Assembly: GCA_937927755.1 (NCBI GenBank)
Contig: CALBDB010000024.1
Coordinates: forward strand, 1-36,355
DNA: 36,355 bases
Direction: 5' to 3'
From: an uncultured Lysobacterales bacterium
Lineage (GTDB): Bacteria > Pseudomonadota > Gammaproteobacteria > Xanthomonadales > SZUA-36
Below are positions 7,770-19,057 of the stretch, piece after piece. Made by a program: the position numbers and the translations under genes. Below the pieces are notes generated by a model. The model had not been told where the DNA came from. It did no database searches and saw only the letters and a program-made list of their open reading frames with translations. Positions within the stretch are counted from its first letter, which is position 1; the number at the start of each line of letters is the position of its first letter.

Positions 7770-8846
7770 ATGCGGGTTAAAAACCTTAATATCAATAACT
7801 TAAGAAACATAGCATCGACACAAATTGATCTCGATCCGTGTCTGAACTGTTTCATCGGTGAAAATGGTTCTGGCAAAACCACTATCCTGGAGGCAATTGC
7901 TGTACTGTCCAAGGGGCGGTCTTTCAGGTCAGGCCAAATATCGTCACTTATAGGTCCTAAAGGTGAAAATTTCCAGGTTGTCAGTGCAATTGAAAGCCAG
8001 TCGGGTGAAGCACACCGCCTTGGAATGGAGCGTGGAGCGGAACACTGGACGGCGCGGCATTCCGGAGAAGACGTTACCCAAATCAGCGAGCTAACACGTT
8101 TGCTTCCTTATGTGTTACTTGAGCCCAGCAGCCACACCCTTGTCAGTGGCCCGCCGGATGGCCGGCGTAAGTATCTTGATTGGGGTGTGTTTCACGTGAA
8201 ACAAGACTTTTTGACATTATGGCGACGATACAACCGGGTGCTTAAACAAAGAAACGCGGCTCTACGCCAGTCAAATATGATGGTCGTGGAAAGCCTGGAT
8301 CCTCAATTCACACATTTGGGCGAAAGCCTTCATAAGGCGCGTAAAGACCATGCCACATCACTTAATGAGATGCTTCAACAAAAATTGCCGGTTTTCAACC
8401 AGACTCTCGAGGGTGTCTCCCTGAGCTACAGAAAAGGTTGGGCGGGTGACAGCCTTGCGGAAGCGGTACAGTTTTCCAACCCACGTGACCTTGAACGGGG
8501 AACAACCGGACCCGGTCCGCACAAGGCTGATTTGTACCTGGGCCTGGACGGGGTTTCTGCAAAAGAACGGCTTTCACGCGGTGAGCAGAAAGCCATGACG
8601 GCAGCGATGATCATGGCTCAGGCGCAATTAATCAGCGATGCCGGTGAAAGACCACTGTTAATGCTTGACGATCTTTCGTCTGAATTGGATGAAACACATC
8701 TTGCCAGGGTATTGAATGCAGGTTTGGAACTCGAGGCACAGGTCTGGTTAACCGGCACAGACCTCAGCTCTGCTGTTGCTGCTTGTGAAACCAGTTATAC
8801 GATGTTTCACGTGGAACAGGGACGTGTCTCAAGCCATTGTGGATAA
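7770..8846 (+). CDS. recF: DNA replication and repair protein RecF
   Basis: RecF is an SMC-like ATPase that helps RecOR load RecA at single-strand gaps. The 358-residue product has Walker A GENGSGKT (about 30-37), the ABC signature region LSRGEQKAMTAAMIMAQ (about 268) and Walker B PLLMLDDLSSELD. An AAGGA ribosome site lies just before the ATG. The coding sequence also holds two parS-like palindromes (8188-8203 and 8803-8818), read as VFHVKQ and MFHVEQ in the protein. Its last codons overlap a perfect DnaA box. Confidence 0.97.
   Translation: MRVKNLNINNLRNIASTQIDLDPCLNCFIGENGSGKTTILEAIAVLSKGRSFRSGQISSLIGPKGENFQVVSAIESQSGEAHRLGMERGAEHWTARHSGEDVTQISELTRLLPYVLLEPSSHTLVSGPPDGRRKYLDWGVFHVKQDFLTLWRRYNRVLKQRNAALRQSNMMVVESLDPQFTHLGESLHKARKDHATSLNEMLQQKLPVFNQTLEGVSLSYRKGWAGDSLAEAVQFSNPRDLERGTTGPGPHKADLYLGLDGVSAKERLSRGEQKAMTAAMIMAQAQLISDAGERPLLMLDDLSSELDETHLARVLNAGLELEAQVWLTGTDLSSAVAACETSYTMFHVEQGRVSSHCG
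8188..8203. promoter_or_regulatory. parS-like centromere site 1 (within recF)
   Basis: TGTTTCACGTGAAACA is an exact 16-base palindrome and matches the conserved bacterial parS consensus bound by ParB (Spo0J). It lies about 1.6 kb from the probable oriC, where parS sites are usually found. Confidence 0.9.
8803..8818. promoter_or_regulatory. parS-like centromere site 2 (within recF)
   Basis: TGTTTCACGTGGAACA differs from a perfect palindrome at a single position and fits the parS family, mixing the two common half-sites. It lies 600 bases after site 1, still inside recF. Confidence 0.87.
8838..8846 (-). promoter_or_regulatory. DnaA box on the recF stop codon
   Basis: TGTGGATAA is the exact reverse complement of TTATCCACA. 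It covers the last recF codons and lies 46 bases upstream of the gyrB -10 element, so DnaA could affect gyrB transcription. Confidence 0.65.
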
Positions 8847-8888
8847 AAGTTGAAAAAGTCGAAAAAACAGGCATTTAATAGCTCTCAG

Positions 8889-8897
8889 TGCTATAAT
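8889..8897 (+). promoter_or_regulatory. Extended -10 promoter for gyrB
   Basis: TGCTATAAT is a consensus extended -10 element in the recF-gyrB gap, about 100 bases before the gyrB start. No good -35 sits at the normal spacing, which is tolerated with an extended -10. Confidence 0.5.
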
Positions 8898-8979
8898 ATA
8901 TATCGTTTTTAAAGTACAAAAACCCATACTAATTTAAACTTATATTGTCACTGGTTTTGGTGGCAAAAGATTTATATAA

Positions 8980-11400
<2,421 letters not shown>

Positions 11401-11415
11401 TTCCAGTGTCAGCTT

Positions 11416-11449
11416 AAACGGTCCGGTACGTTTAACCGGGCCGTTTATT
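11416..11449 (+). terminator. gyrB terminator, possibly bidirectional
   Basis: A 12-base-pair stem (AAACGGTCCGGT pairing with ACCGGGCCGTTT, one G-U pair) with a 7-base loop is followed by an AT-rich tail. It lies between the convergent gyrB and glyS stop codons and could serve both. Confidence 0.75.
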
Positions 11450-11451
11450 TA

Positions 11452-13560
11452 TTATCCAATCAGAGCGAGGTTGGCGACCCGATCAAACAAACCTTTCAGT
11501 GAGGCCAGCAGACTTAAACGGTTGTTTCTCACATTCGGGTCTTCATCCATTACCATCACCTTATCAAAAAAAGCTTCGATACTGGTTGACAGACCAGCAA
11601 GTATTGTCAGTGCAGCGGGATAATTGGCATTTTCATAGAGATTGCTTAGCTCACTTGAAATGTCGTTAATTTCTTTGAAAAGAAGAAGTTCTTCATCGAT
11701 AACCAATATATCTTCTCGTATTGTGTTTTCTGTATCAATACCGGATTTACGTAAAATATTACCAATTCTCTTGTTGGCAGCGACCAATTTGGCGGCATCT
11801 TCATGACCCATGAACTGGCGCAATGCATCGAGCCTGGCCATGAGGTCTGGAAGGGTGTTTAGGGGTGCGTCAAGAACCGCGTTTACCAGGCCGGTGTCAT
11901 AGCCCTGCTCACGTAAATAGTTCCTAAGCCGTTCAAGAATGAACTGTCGCAACTCAAGCAAAACAGCGGGAGAGACGGGCTGTTGTTCTTGCACAGCAAG
12001 TGCAGCGACAGCCAGGGCTCGATCCAACTCGATATTCAATTCCCCATCCAGCAGAATACGGATAAGGCCCAGAGCCGCCCGACGCAATGCAAAAGGATCT
12101 TTGTTTCCTGAAGGTTTTTGCCCGGTGGCGAAAATTCCGGTCAAAGTGTCGAGTCGATCCGAAAGGGAAACGATTTTTCCAATGGAATTTGAAGGAAGCT
12201 GGTCACCGGAAAAAGCCGGCAGGTAATGATCACCAATCGCCAGGCACACAGCTTCAGGTTCACCACCTTGTTCCGCATAATAGCGCCCCATGACACCCTG
12301 TAACTCGGGAAATTCACCGACCATCAGGCTGACAAGGTCACACTTACAAAGCATTGCAGCGCGACCGGCCATAGAAACATCATTGTTTGTATCTTCTGCT
12401 AAATGCTTCGAAATAACGGAAATACGTTCCGATTTGTCGCGAACAGTACCCAATTTCTTCTGAAAAACAATGGTATCCAGTTGTGGCGACCAACTGGCAA
12501 TCGAAGATTTGTTATCCTGATCCCAGAAAAAACGGGCGTCCGCCAGCCTCGGTCTGATTACCCGTTCAAAGCCTGCACGCACGGCGTCGAAGTCCAGGCT
12601 GTCAAGATTGGCAACCGCGATGAATAATGCCAACAAGGAGCCATCCTTGCTGTTAACAAGCGGGAAAAATTTCTGATGATCCTGCATGCTGGCGATTAGT
12701 GCTTCTGCCGGGACTTCGAGAAACTCCTCGTCGAAACTTCCACAAATTGAACGGGGCCATTCAACGAGGCAGGTAACCTCTTCAAGTAAATCGGCTTTGA
12801 TTACAGCGGTTCCACCTGCAGACCGTGCCAATTCAACGGCCTGCTGTTTTATCGTTTCGCGGCGCTTGTTCTGGTCAGCGATAACGCTTGCTGACTCAAG
12901 AACCCGCTCATATTCATTTGCTGCGCCAATCTCATGCGGCCCCGGGCTATGAATCCTGTGGCCGCGTGTAAATTTGTTTGCATCAAGTCCAAACATACTG
13001 CCGTTTATAACTTTTGAGCCATGCATGGCCACCAGCCAGTGCACCGGACGTATAAAACTGAATTCATTCGAGGCCCAACGCATGGGTTTTGCCACGGGCA
13101 GGGTTGCGAGCGCCTTTTCGAGCATCGGGAAAAGCAGCTTCTCAAGTTCCTGGCCGTTTTTTTCTATCTTGCAGTAAAGCCATTCACCCTTATCCGTCTT
13201 CAGGGTTTCAAGCTCATCAATATTTTTTTCAACCGATTTGGCGAAACCAAGTGCAGCGGGTGTTGGTTTGTTTTCTGCATCATAGGCAGCGGCAACGGCT
13301 GGCCCTTTACGCTCAAGCACCTGGTTCGGTTGTCTGTCTGCGACATTTGAAATCAGAAGGGCCAATCGCCTCGGTGTGTAAAATGAGCGGCTTTTTGCAG
13401 CATCAAACGCCAGTTCGGACCTGCTCAACTGGTCTGTAAATGCATCAAGCAATGTTTGCGCCAGTATTGGTAATGACTTTGGCGGAAGTTCTTCACAGCC
13501 CAATTCGATCAACAGGTCAGCAGAACCGGTCATTTTTCCGGGAATGTTTGTATTATCCAT
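11452..13560 (-). CDS. glyS: Glycine--tRNA ligase beta subunit
   Basis: GlyS is the large subunit of the bacterial alpha2beta2 glycyl-tRNA synthetase. The 702-residue product begins its conserved part with LLIELGCEELPPKSLP, and has RGHRIHSPGP, the HD-like segment DHYLPAFSGDQLPSN-type sequence, KDPFALRRAALG and a C-terminal helical domain ending in VRNNRLSLLASL. The ATG at 13560 has GGTGA upstream at good spacing; a GTG at 13569 would add three residues. The ATG lies one base past the glyQ stop, so the subunits are probably translationally coupled. Confidence 0.96.
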   Translation of the reverse strand: MDNTNIPGKMTGSADLLIELGCEELPPKSLPILAQTLLDAFTDQLSRSELAFDAAKSRSFYTPRRLALLISNVADRQPNQVLERKGPAVAAAYDAENKPTPAALGFAKSVEKNIDELETLKTDKGEWLYCKIEKNGQELEKLLFPMLEKALATLPVAKPMRWASNEFSFIRPVHWLVAMHGSKVINGSMFGLDANKFTRGHRIHSPGPHEIGAANEYERVLESASVIADQNKRRETIKQQAVELARSAGGTAVIKADLLEEVTCLVEWPRSICGSFDEEFLEVPAEALIASMQDHQKFFPLVNSKDGSLLALFIAVANLDSLDFDAVRAGFERVIRPRLADARFFWDQDNKSSIASWSPQLDTIVFQKKLGTVRDKSERISVISKHLAEDTNNDVSMAGRAAMLCKCDLVSLMVGEFPELQGVMGRYYAEQGGEPEAVCLAIGDHYLPAFSGDQLPSNSIGKIVSLSDRLDTLTGIFATGQKPSGNKDPFALRRAALGLIRILLDGELNIELDRALAVAALAVQEQQPVSPAVLLELRQFILERLRNYLREQGYDTGLVNAVLDAPLNTLPDLMARLDALRQFMGHEDAAKLVAANKRIGNILRKSGIDTENTIREDILVIDEELLLFKEINDISSELSNLYENANYPAALTILAGLSTSIEAFFDKVMVMDEDPNVRNNRLSLLASLKGLFDRVANLALIG

Positions 13561-13561
13561 G

Positions 13562-14455
13562 TTATTCACCAGGACTCTTCGTCAATCCCGGAAAACCCAG
13601 GGACTCTCTGCGGGCAAAATAAGATTCTGCGACAAGTCGCGCCAAATTTCTGACCCGCAGGATAAACCGCTGTCTCTCGGTTACCGAAATCGCACGGCGG
13701 GCGTCCAGCAGGTTAAAAGTGTGGGAGGCTTTCAGCACCTGCTCATATGCGGGTAAAGGCAAATTCAATTCAACCAGTTTTCCTGCCTCCGATTCACAGG
13801 TGTCAAACCAGGCAAAAAGCGACCCTGTATCTGCGTGTTCAAAATTGTAGGTAGACTGCTCCACTTCATTTTGATGAAACACCTCGCCATAGGTGACTTT
13901 CCGGCCACCAATATCAGTCCAGACCAGGTCAAAAATACTGTCCACGTTCTGCAAATACATGGCCAGGCGCTCAAGACCATAGGTAATTTCACCCAGAACA
14001 GGTCTGCACTCCAGGCCGCCGGCCTGCTGGAAATAGGTAAACTGGGTAACCTCCATACCATTTAGCCAAACCTCCCAACCCAGACCCCAGGCACCCAGTG
14101 TTGGGGACTCCCAGTTATCCTCAACAAAGCGGATATCGTGCACGGCCGGGTCAATTCCAATAGCCTTGAGTGAACCAAGGTACAGTTCCTGGATATTCTC
14201 CGGCGCCGGTTTCATGACGACCTGGTACTGGTAATAGTGTTGCAACCGGTTAGGGTTTTCACCATAACGTCCATCCGTAGGCCGTCTGCTTGGTTGAACG
14301 TAAGCGGCGTTCCATGGCTCGGGGCCAATGGAGCGCAAAAAAGTTGCGGGGTGAAAGGTACCGGCACCCACTTCCATATCGAGCGGTTGAACCAGCACGC
14401 ACCCCTGGTCTGCCCAATAGCTTTGCAGGCAGTTGATAAAATCTTGAAAAGTCAT
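13562..14455 (-). CDS. glyQ: Glycine--tRNA ligase alpha subunit
   Basis: GlyQ is the catalytic small subunit that activates glycine. The 297-residue product starts [19 protein letters not shown], the usual family start, and contains [38 protein letters not shown] and [18 protein letters not shown] chose the ATG at 14455, with GGGA upstream, because the open frame extends 31 codons further without family resemblance. It leads the glyQ-glyS pair and diverges from the glutamine amidotransferase gene. Confidence 0.97.
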   Translation of the reverse strand: MTFQDFINCLQSYWADQGCVLVQPLDMEVGAGTFHPATFLRSIGPEPWNAAYVQPSRRPTDGRYGENPNRLQHYYQYQVVMKPAPENIQELYLGSLKAIGIDPAVHDIRFVEDNWESPTLGAWGLGWEVWLNGMEVTQFTYFQQAGGLECRPVLGEITYGLERLAMYLQNVDSIFDLVWTDIGGRKVTYGEVFHQNEVEQSTYNFEHADTGSLFAWFDTCESEAGKLVELNLPLPAYEQVLKASHTFNLLDARRAISVTERQRFILRVRNLARLVAESYFARRESLGFPGLTKSPGE

Positions 14456-14554
14456 GAAAATCCCGTAATCGAAATCAGGCATCGTGGCCTGAACAAACAA
14501 ACGCCTAGTATAGCCAAGAGGGGCGTAAGACAGAAGATCAATGGACAAAAAGCA

Positions 14555-15262
14555 TTGAAACCAATTGCATTGATTAAAACCGGCAGCACCATCCCACAGA
14601 TCAAATTAGCCTATGGGGACTTTGAAGACTGGTTTGAGGCAGGAATGGAGGTTACAGACCTCCTCCGGGTAGACGTTTTCAGACATGAGCCGTTACCCGA
14701 TGCAGGGTACCTGTCCGGCGTCCTGGTCACGGGGTCACCGTCCATGGTTTCAGCGAAGGAAGATTGGAGCGAGCGCACTGCCTGCTGGCTGAAACGGGTG
14801 GTGAGCAACGATATACCTGTGCTGGGCATCTGCTATGGGCACCAACTACTTGCCCACGCGCTGGGCGGCCTGGTTGGACCGAACCCAAATGGCCGGCAGA
14901 TAGGCACGGTACCGGCGAGTTTGATTGAATCCGAAAGAACCGACCGGCTGTTCGGTCAATTGCCGGCTAAATTTGATGTGCAGACTTCACACTCGGAGGT
15001 GATATTAAAACCACCCGTGGGCGCCACACGTCTAGCGACGAGTCCGCTGGATGAAAATTTTTCGGTTCGATTCACAGAAAGGGCCTGGGGAATACAATTT
15101 CATCCAGAGTTTTCTGCTCCCGTTATGTCGGGCTATATCCGGTACAGGACAGAAGCCTTGCTTGAAGAGGGCCTGGATCCGGAGTCCTTGCAGTGCAAGA
15201 TTACTGAAACAGAAGAAGCAAAAAGCGTATTGAAGAGGTTTGTGGAGCTGACGCGAATGTAG
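14555..15262 (+). CDS. Class I glutamine amidotransferase (GMP synthase-like)
   Basis: A stand-alone class I GATase domain, which releases ammonia from glutamine for an unknown acceptor. With a TTG start at 14555 it has 235 residues. The nucleophile is Cys93 in [15 protein letters not shown], and the rest of the triad is His183 and Glu185 in FHPEF. The N-terminus ([10 protein letters not shown], then GDFEDWF) resembles a group of GMP-synthase-like amidotransferases found near glyQ or in purine-related contexts; the substrate is not known to me. There is no ATG or GTG close to the conserved start; TTG at 14555 or 14570 are the only good candidates. The open frame runs upstream into glyQ antisense, which I do not take as coding. 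Confidence 0.82.
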   Translation: MKPIALIKTGSTIPQIKLAYGDFEDWFEAGMEVTDLLRVDVFRHEPLPDAGYLSGVLVTGSPSMVSAKEDWSERTACWLKRVVSNDIPVLGICYGHQLLAHALGGLVGPNPNGRQIGTVPASLIESERTDRLFGQLPAKFDVQTSHSEVILKPPVGATRLATSPLDENFSVRFTERAWGIQFHPEFSAPVMSGYIRYRTEALLEEGLDPESLQCKITETEEAKSVLKRFVELTRM

Positions 15263-15330
15263 GAGCGGTGCGAATGTTCCCATCTCCGCAATTTCGGATT
15301 GTAGACTCTATGTTGAAATCCTACTAAGTG

Positions 15331-15780
15331 TTACTCCGCCGACTCCACCGTAAAAACAACACCATCCACGCCGATTACCCTGATGTGCGTATTGGCAGGT
15401 AAATCCGGACCCTTGACCTTCCAGGTGGAATCATCCACGGTAACTTTGCCGACACCGTTGGTAATTGGCTCGCTGAGCGTGAAAACCCGTCCGACATACT
15501 GTTGTCCGCGCCGGTTAAGGTTGGGTTGATCGGTCGTCAATGGCCGGGATTCGCGGTATTTCCGCCAGGCAACAACAGCCACGATGGAAGCAATACCAAA
15601 CAACACCAACTGGGTTTCGATCGGAATTGAGGGAAATACCAGCAGGATCAGACCAACGGCTGCTGCGGCTATACCCAGCCAAAGAAAGAAAAAGGCAGGC
15701 GCAGTCAACTCAAGAATCAGCAACAAACCGGCAAATATCCACCAATGCCAGAATACAATGTGTTCAAGCCAGGACATCAT
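15331..15780 (-). CDS. NfeD-like membrane protein
   Basis: A 149-residue protein with about three or four hydrophobic helices in the first 75 residues (HWWIFAGLLLILELTAPAFFFLW, then two more) and a C-terminal OB-fold-like domain from about 90 (RGQQYVGRVFTLSEPITNG, VDDSTWKVKG). This is the short NfeD (YbbK-partner) type. It follows qmcA with two bases between stop and start, the usual pairing of an NfeD protein with an SPFH protein. The pair is thought to act in membrane microdomain or membrane protein quality control. Confidence 0.85.
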   Translation of the reverse strand: MMSWLEHIVFWHWWIFAGLLLILELTAPAFFFLWLGIAAAAVGLILLVFPSIPIETQLVLFGIASIVAVVAWRKYRESRPLTTDQPNLNRRGQQYVGRVFTLSEPITNGVGKVTVDDSTWKVKGPDLPANTHIRVIGVDGVVFTVESAE

Positions 15781-15782
15781 GA

Positions 15783-16718
15783 TCAGGTACTCACGGTTGC
15801 TTTGTCTGTCAGCGCTGCCTTGGCAATCTCGGTTATACCGGCCAGGCTGCCGAGAATACCAGTGGTTTCCATTGGCAGCAGCAGTGTTTTCTGGTTCGGG
15901 CTGTTGGCAAAATCTGCCAGGGCTTCTACATATTTCTGGGCAACAAAGTAATTGATTGCCTGCAGATCACCTGCAGCGATTGCTTCGGACACCACCGTGG
16001 TGGCACGGGCCTCGGCTTCAGCCAGGCGTTCACGGGCCTCGGAATCCCTGAATGCCGCTTCTTTGCGGCCTTCAGCATCCAGCACTATCGCCTGTTTCTC
16101 GCCTTCGGCTTTTAAAATTTCCGCTTGCCGGAAACCTTCGGCTTCGAGAATATTTGCACGTTTTTCACGCTCGGCTTTCATTTGCCGGGCCATGGCGTTG
16201 ACCAGGTCCATCGGCGGGGAAATGTCCTTGATCTCGATACGCGTTACCTTGAGCCCCCATGGCGTGGTGGCCTCATCGACCACATTCAGAAGTTGAGCAT
16301 TGATCATATCGCGTTTGGATAAGGCGTCGTCCAGGTCCATGGAGCCAAGAACAGTACGGATATTGGTCATCGTCAGGTTCAGAACGGCGTGTTCGAGACG
16401 GTAAACCTCGTAGGCAGCCTTGGCGGCATCCAGAACCTGGAAAAACACAACACCGTCAACTGTCAGCACAGCGTTGTCCTTGGATATGACTTCTTGCGAT
16501 GGGACATCCAATACTCGCTCCATCATGTTAACGCGTTGTCCGACCCGGTTAATAAAAGGAATCATCATGTGGAAACCGGGACGAAACGTGGTGCTGTATT
16601 TACCAAAACGCTCCACGGTGTACTCATACCCCTGGCGGACGATGATGACGGACTTGCGGACAAATACAACTGCAAGAAATGCTACGATGACAGCCCAGAT
16701 TAGAGTGTTTTCAATCAT
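15783..16718 (-). CDS. qmcA: SPFH/stomatin-family protein (QmcA-like)
   Basis: Stomatin-like inner-membrane protein of 311 residues. It has one N-terminal anchor (about 5-20), then the SPFH domain ([26 protein letters not shown]-type sequence, [16 protein letters not shown]), and a long charged coiled-coil rich in Ala/Glu/Lys (about 180-255), ending in a hydrophobic tail. This is the QmcA/HflK-like layout. AAGGG lies upstream of the ATG. It is in one unit with the NfeD-like gene. Confidence 0.9.
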   Translation of the reverse strand: MIENTLIWAVIVAFLAVVFVRKSVIIVRQGYEYTVERFGKYSTTFRPGFHMMIPFINRVGQRVNMMERVLDVPSQEVISKDNAVLTVDGVVFFQVLDAAKAAYEVYRLEHAVLNLTMTNIRTVLGSMDLDDALSKRDMINAQLLNVVDEATTPWGLKVTRIEIKDISPPMDLVNAMARQMKAEREKRANILEAEGFRQAEILKAEGEKQAIVLDAEGRKEAAFRDSEARERLAEAEARATTVVSEAIAAGDLQAINYFVAQKYVEALADFANSPNQKTLLLPMETTGILGSLAGITEIAKAALTDKATVST

Positions 16719-16862
16719 GTCAGACCCTTTTAAAAAAAATTAAACCGGGAATAAAGTATTTATAATTAATAACCATTTTCTCCGAGTTGAAAGAATAGCA
16801 GGACCGTTGTCGAAACCCATGCGCCAGAAGTCATTGAAACCCGTTCAGAAGCAGTCAGAAAT

Positions 16863-17594
16863 ATGACCGGAGACCACGACAATCTCTTTGCAAAGAGCAG
16901 GGCGCTCACCTCGGGTTTTCGTTTTGACAAAGAAGTGGTTCGGGTATTTCCGGATATGATTGCCCGCTCGGTGCCCGGTTACGAGTTGGTGGTGCCGATG
17001 ATCGGTATGCTGGCAAGACGTTATGCACAGCCCGATTCAAATATTTACGATCTGGGTTGCTCGCTGGGGGCGGCCAGCTTGGCCATGAGCCTTGCAGTCA
17101 GTGCTGAAGGGGTAAAAATCTCCGCCATCGATAACTCCGAGGCCATGGTCAAGCGTTTTACCGGGGTTGTTCAAAACCATACCGGTGGGGTGCCGATTGA
17201 AGTTCGCCTGGAAAATATGGTGGATACAGTGATCAATAATGCCTCCGTCGTGGTGCTCAACTTTACCCTGCAGTTTCTTGACCGGGAGCAGCGCCAGGAA
17301 CTGATTGACCGGGTTGCGGCGGGTATGTGCCAGGGTGGGGTTCTGATTGTTTCCGAAAAAATCTGCTTTGAGAACGAACGGGAGCAGACTGACCAGACGT
17401 TATGGCACCACGATTTCAAGCGTACGCAGGGTTATTCCGACCTCGAAATTGCGCAAAAACGCAATGCACTGGAAGACGTATTGCGTCCCGAAACCGAGGC
17501 TGCGCATTTCGAGCGTTTTTACAAGGCCGGATTAAGCAGACCGCGCCGCTGGTTCCAGTGTTTCAGCTTCGCCAGCTACATAGCCTTCAAGTGA
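16863..17594 (+). CDS. cmoA: Carboxy-S-adenosyl-L-methionine synthase CmoA
   Basis: CmoA makes carboxy-SAM from SAM and prephenate, the donor used by CmoB on wobble uridine 34. The 243-residue product contains the SAM-binding motif DLGCSLGAAS (63-72), AIDNSEAMVKRF (about 88-99), VVLNFTLQFL and SEKICFENE, typical of CmoA, and the end RRWFQCFSFASYIAFK. Length equals the family norm (about 247). The ribosome site before the ATG is weak. Its stop overlaps the cmoB start. Confidence 0.96.
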   Translation: MTGDHDNLFAKSRALTSGFRFDKEVVRVFPDMIARSVPGYELVVPMIGMLARRYAQPDSNIYDLGCSLGAASLAMSLAVSAEGVKISAIDNSEAMVKRFTGVVQNHTGGVPIEVRLENMVDTVINNASVVVLNFTLQFLDREQRQELIDRVAAGMCQGGVLIVSEKICFENEREQTDQTLWHHDFKRTQGYSDLEIAQKRNALEDVLRPETEAAHFERFYKAGLSRPRRWFQCFSFASYIAFK

Positions 17595-18523
17595 AGAATC
17601 CTTATTTGCAACTGGGCCTGGAGGGCTGGCCTGGGTTGGCCGAACAGGCCTGGCGACGGCTTGAAAATCATCCCCACGGAGACCTGCCGGGCTGGCTGAC
17701 TGCCATAGATGAACTGCCCGAAGGAGATGGGTTGTGCGATCTTGACCGCGATGCCCCGCTGTTGGGCCGTGCAACCGATGAACCGGATAATATTCGTTTG
17801 TCACTAATGAAATTGCACCCCTGGCGAAAAGGACCGCTGGAGCTGGCCGGTGTCATGATTGATACCGAATGGCGCTCAGACTGGAAGTGGAATCGACTCG
17901 TTTCGCATCTTGATCTGCAAGGAAAAAAGGTCCTGGATATTGGCAGCGGCAACGGTTATTTCGGTTTACGTATGCTGGCTGCCGGTGCCGGTCTTGTCGT
18001 GGGAATTGACCCGACCCTGGTCTTTGTGATGCAGTGGCTTGCCATGCATAAACTATGTCCCGGTTTGCACAACTTCGTATTGCCACTGGCTATTGAAGAC
18101 CTTCCACCGGATACCGGTCACTTTGATACCGTGTTTTCAATGGGTGTCCTGTACCACCGGCGACAAGCCGTTGAGCATCTCGAGCAGTTGAAAAACCTGG
18201 CAGGGTCTGGTGGACAAATCGTTCTGGAAACACTGGTACTGGAAGGAGATGGTGATAATATTCTGAAACCGGATGGCAGGTATGCCCGCATGCGCAATGT
18301 TCACGCGGTTCCGACACTGGCCGTCCTGCATGACTGGCTTGGACAGGCTGGTTTAATCGGGGCCCGGGTGCTGGATGTCAGCAAAACCACTTGTGATGAA
18401 CAGCGCAGTACCAACTGGATGACTTTCGAGTCCTTGCGCGAGAGTCTCGATGCACAAAACCAATCTAGAACAGTAGAGGGACACCCGGCGCCGGTCAGGG
18501 CAGCCTTGCTGATCAGTGTGTAG
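17591..18523 (+). CDS. cmoB: tRNA U34 carboxymethyltransferase CmoB
   Basis: CmoB transfers the carboxymethyl group from carboxy-SAM to 5-hydroxyuridine at tRNA position 34. The product has the signature HPWRKGP (76-82), DTEWRSDWKW (91-100), SAM motif VLDIGSGNGYF (about 114-124), FSMGVLYHRR and RYARMRNVHAVP. The best start is a GTG at 17591 that overlaps the cmoA stop (GTGA), giving 310 residues against about 323 in E. coli. A longer open frame upstream only mirrors cmoA. The overlap implies coupled translation. Confidence 0.94.
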   Translation: MKNPYLQLGLEGWPGLAEQAWRRLENHPHGDLPGWLTAIDELPEGDGLCDLDRDAPLLGRATDEPDNIRLSLMKLHPWRKGPLELAGVMIDTEWRSDWKWNRLVSHLDLQGKKVLDIGSGNGYFGLRMLAAGAGLVVGIDPTLVFVMQWLAMHKLCPGLHNFVLPLAIEDLPPDTGHFDTVFSMGVLYHRRQAVEHLEQLKNLAGSGGQIVLETLVLEGDGDNILKPDGRYARMRNVHAVPTLAVLHDWLGQAGLIGARVLDVSKTTCDEQRSTNWMTFESLRESLDAQNQSRTVEGHPAPVRAALLISV

Positions 18524-18537
18524 ACAGGAGAACAAGC

Positions 18538-19020
18538 ATGAATTTCACCGTACCCGACATCTGCGATGAATATCTTTCGCAAATACAGGTGCTCGAACCC
18601 GTATTCAGATCCTATGGTGGTCGCCTGAAATTCCGTGGTGAAATTATCACCATCAAGTGTTTTGAAGATAACTCACTGGTCAAGGAAACACTGGCCACAG
18701 AGGGTGCCGGCAAGGTTATGGTGGTGGATGGCGGCGGTTCCATCAGGTGTGCGCTGCTCGGAGACATCCTTGGCGCAATGGCAGAGAAAAATGGCTGGGA
18801 AGGCTTGCTTATCAATGGTTGTGTACGTGATGTGGAGTTCCTGAAAAGCATAGATATCGGCGTCAGCGCCCTTAATTGCTACCCGCTGAAATCAAAAAAA
18901 CGCAACGAGGGTCAACTCAATATTCCGGTACGTTTCGCGGGCGTTGATTTTGTACCCGGTCAGTATCTGTATGCCGATGAAAACGGCATTATAGTCGCCG
19001 GGGAACAGTTGGACGTATAG
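18538..19020 (+). CDS. rraA: RraA-family protein (RNase E activity regulator / aldolase fold)
   Basis: A 160-residue protein with RraA features: MVVDGGGSIRCALLGDILGAMAEKNGW-type sequence (about 61-87), INGCVRDV (92-99) and a C-terminal PGQYLYADENGIIVA. The family includes RNase E inhibitors and 4-hydroxy-4-methyl-2-oxoglutarate aldolases, which share these residues (Gly-Asp and Arg-Asp pairs are present here), so the activity cannot be told from sequence. AGGAG precedes the ATG. It follows cmoB closely, in the same direction. Confidence 0.9.
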   Translation: MNFTVPDICDEYLSQIQVLEPVFRSYGGRLKFRGEIITIKCFEDNSLVKETLATEGAGKVMVVDGGGSIRCALLGDILGAMAEKNGWEGLLINGCVRDVEFLKSIDIGVSALNCYPLKSKKRNEGQLNIPVRFAGVDFVPGQYLYADENGIIVAGEQLDV

Positions 19021-19057
19021 AAAAAGACAAGAGGGAGACCGGACAACCACGGATGTC

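Noticed and set aside
8482-8487. CACGTG core in recF as a third parS
   Set aside because: The flanks differ at most positions from the 16-base consensus.
14237-14554. Long N-terminal extension of the amidotransferase open frame
   Set aside because: It runs antisense over glyQ and has no family resemblance before the [10 protein letters not shown] stretch.
17402-17590. N-terminal extension of the cmoB open frame
   Set aside because: It is an alternate frame over cmoA; CmoB homology begins at the GTG at 17591.
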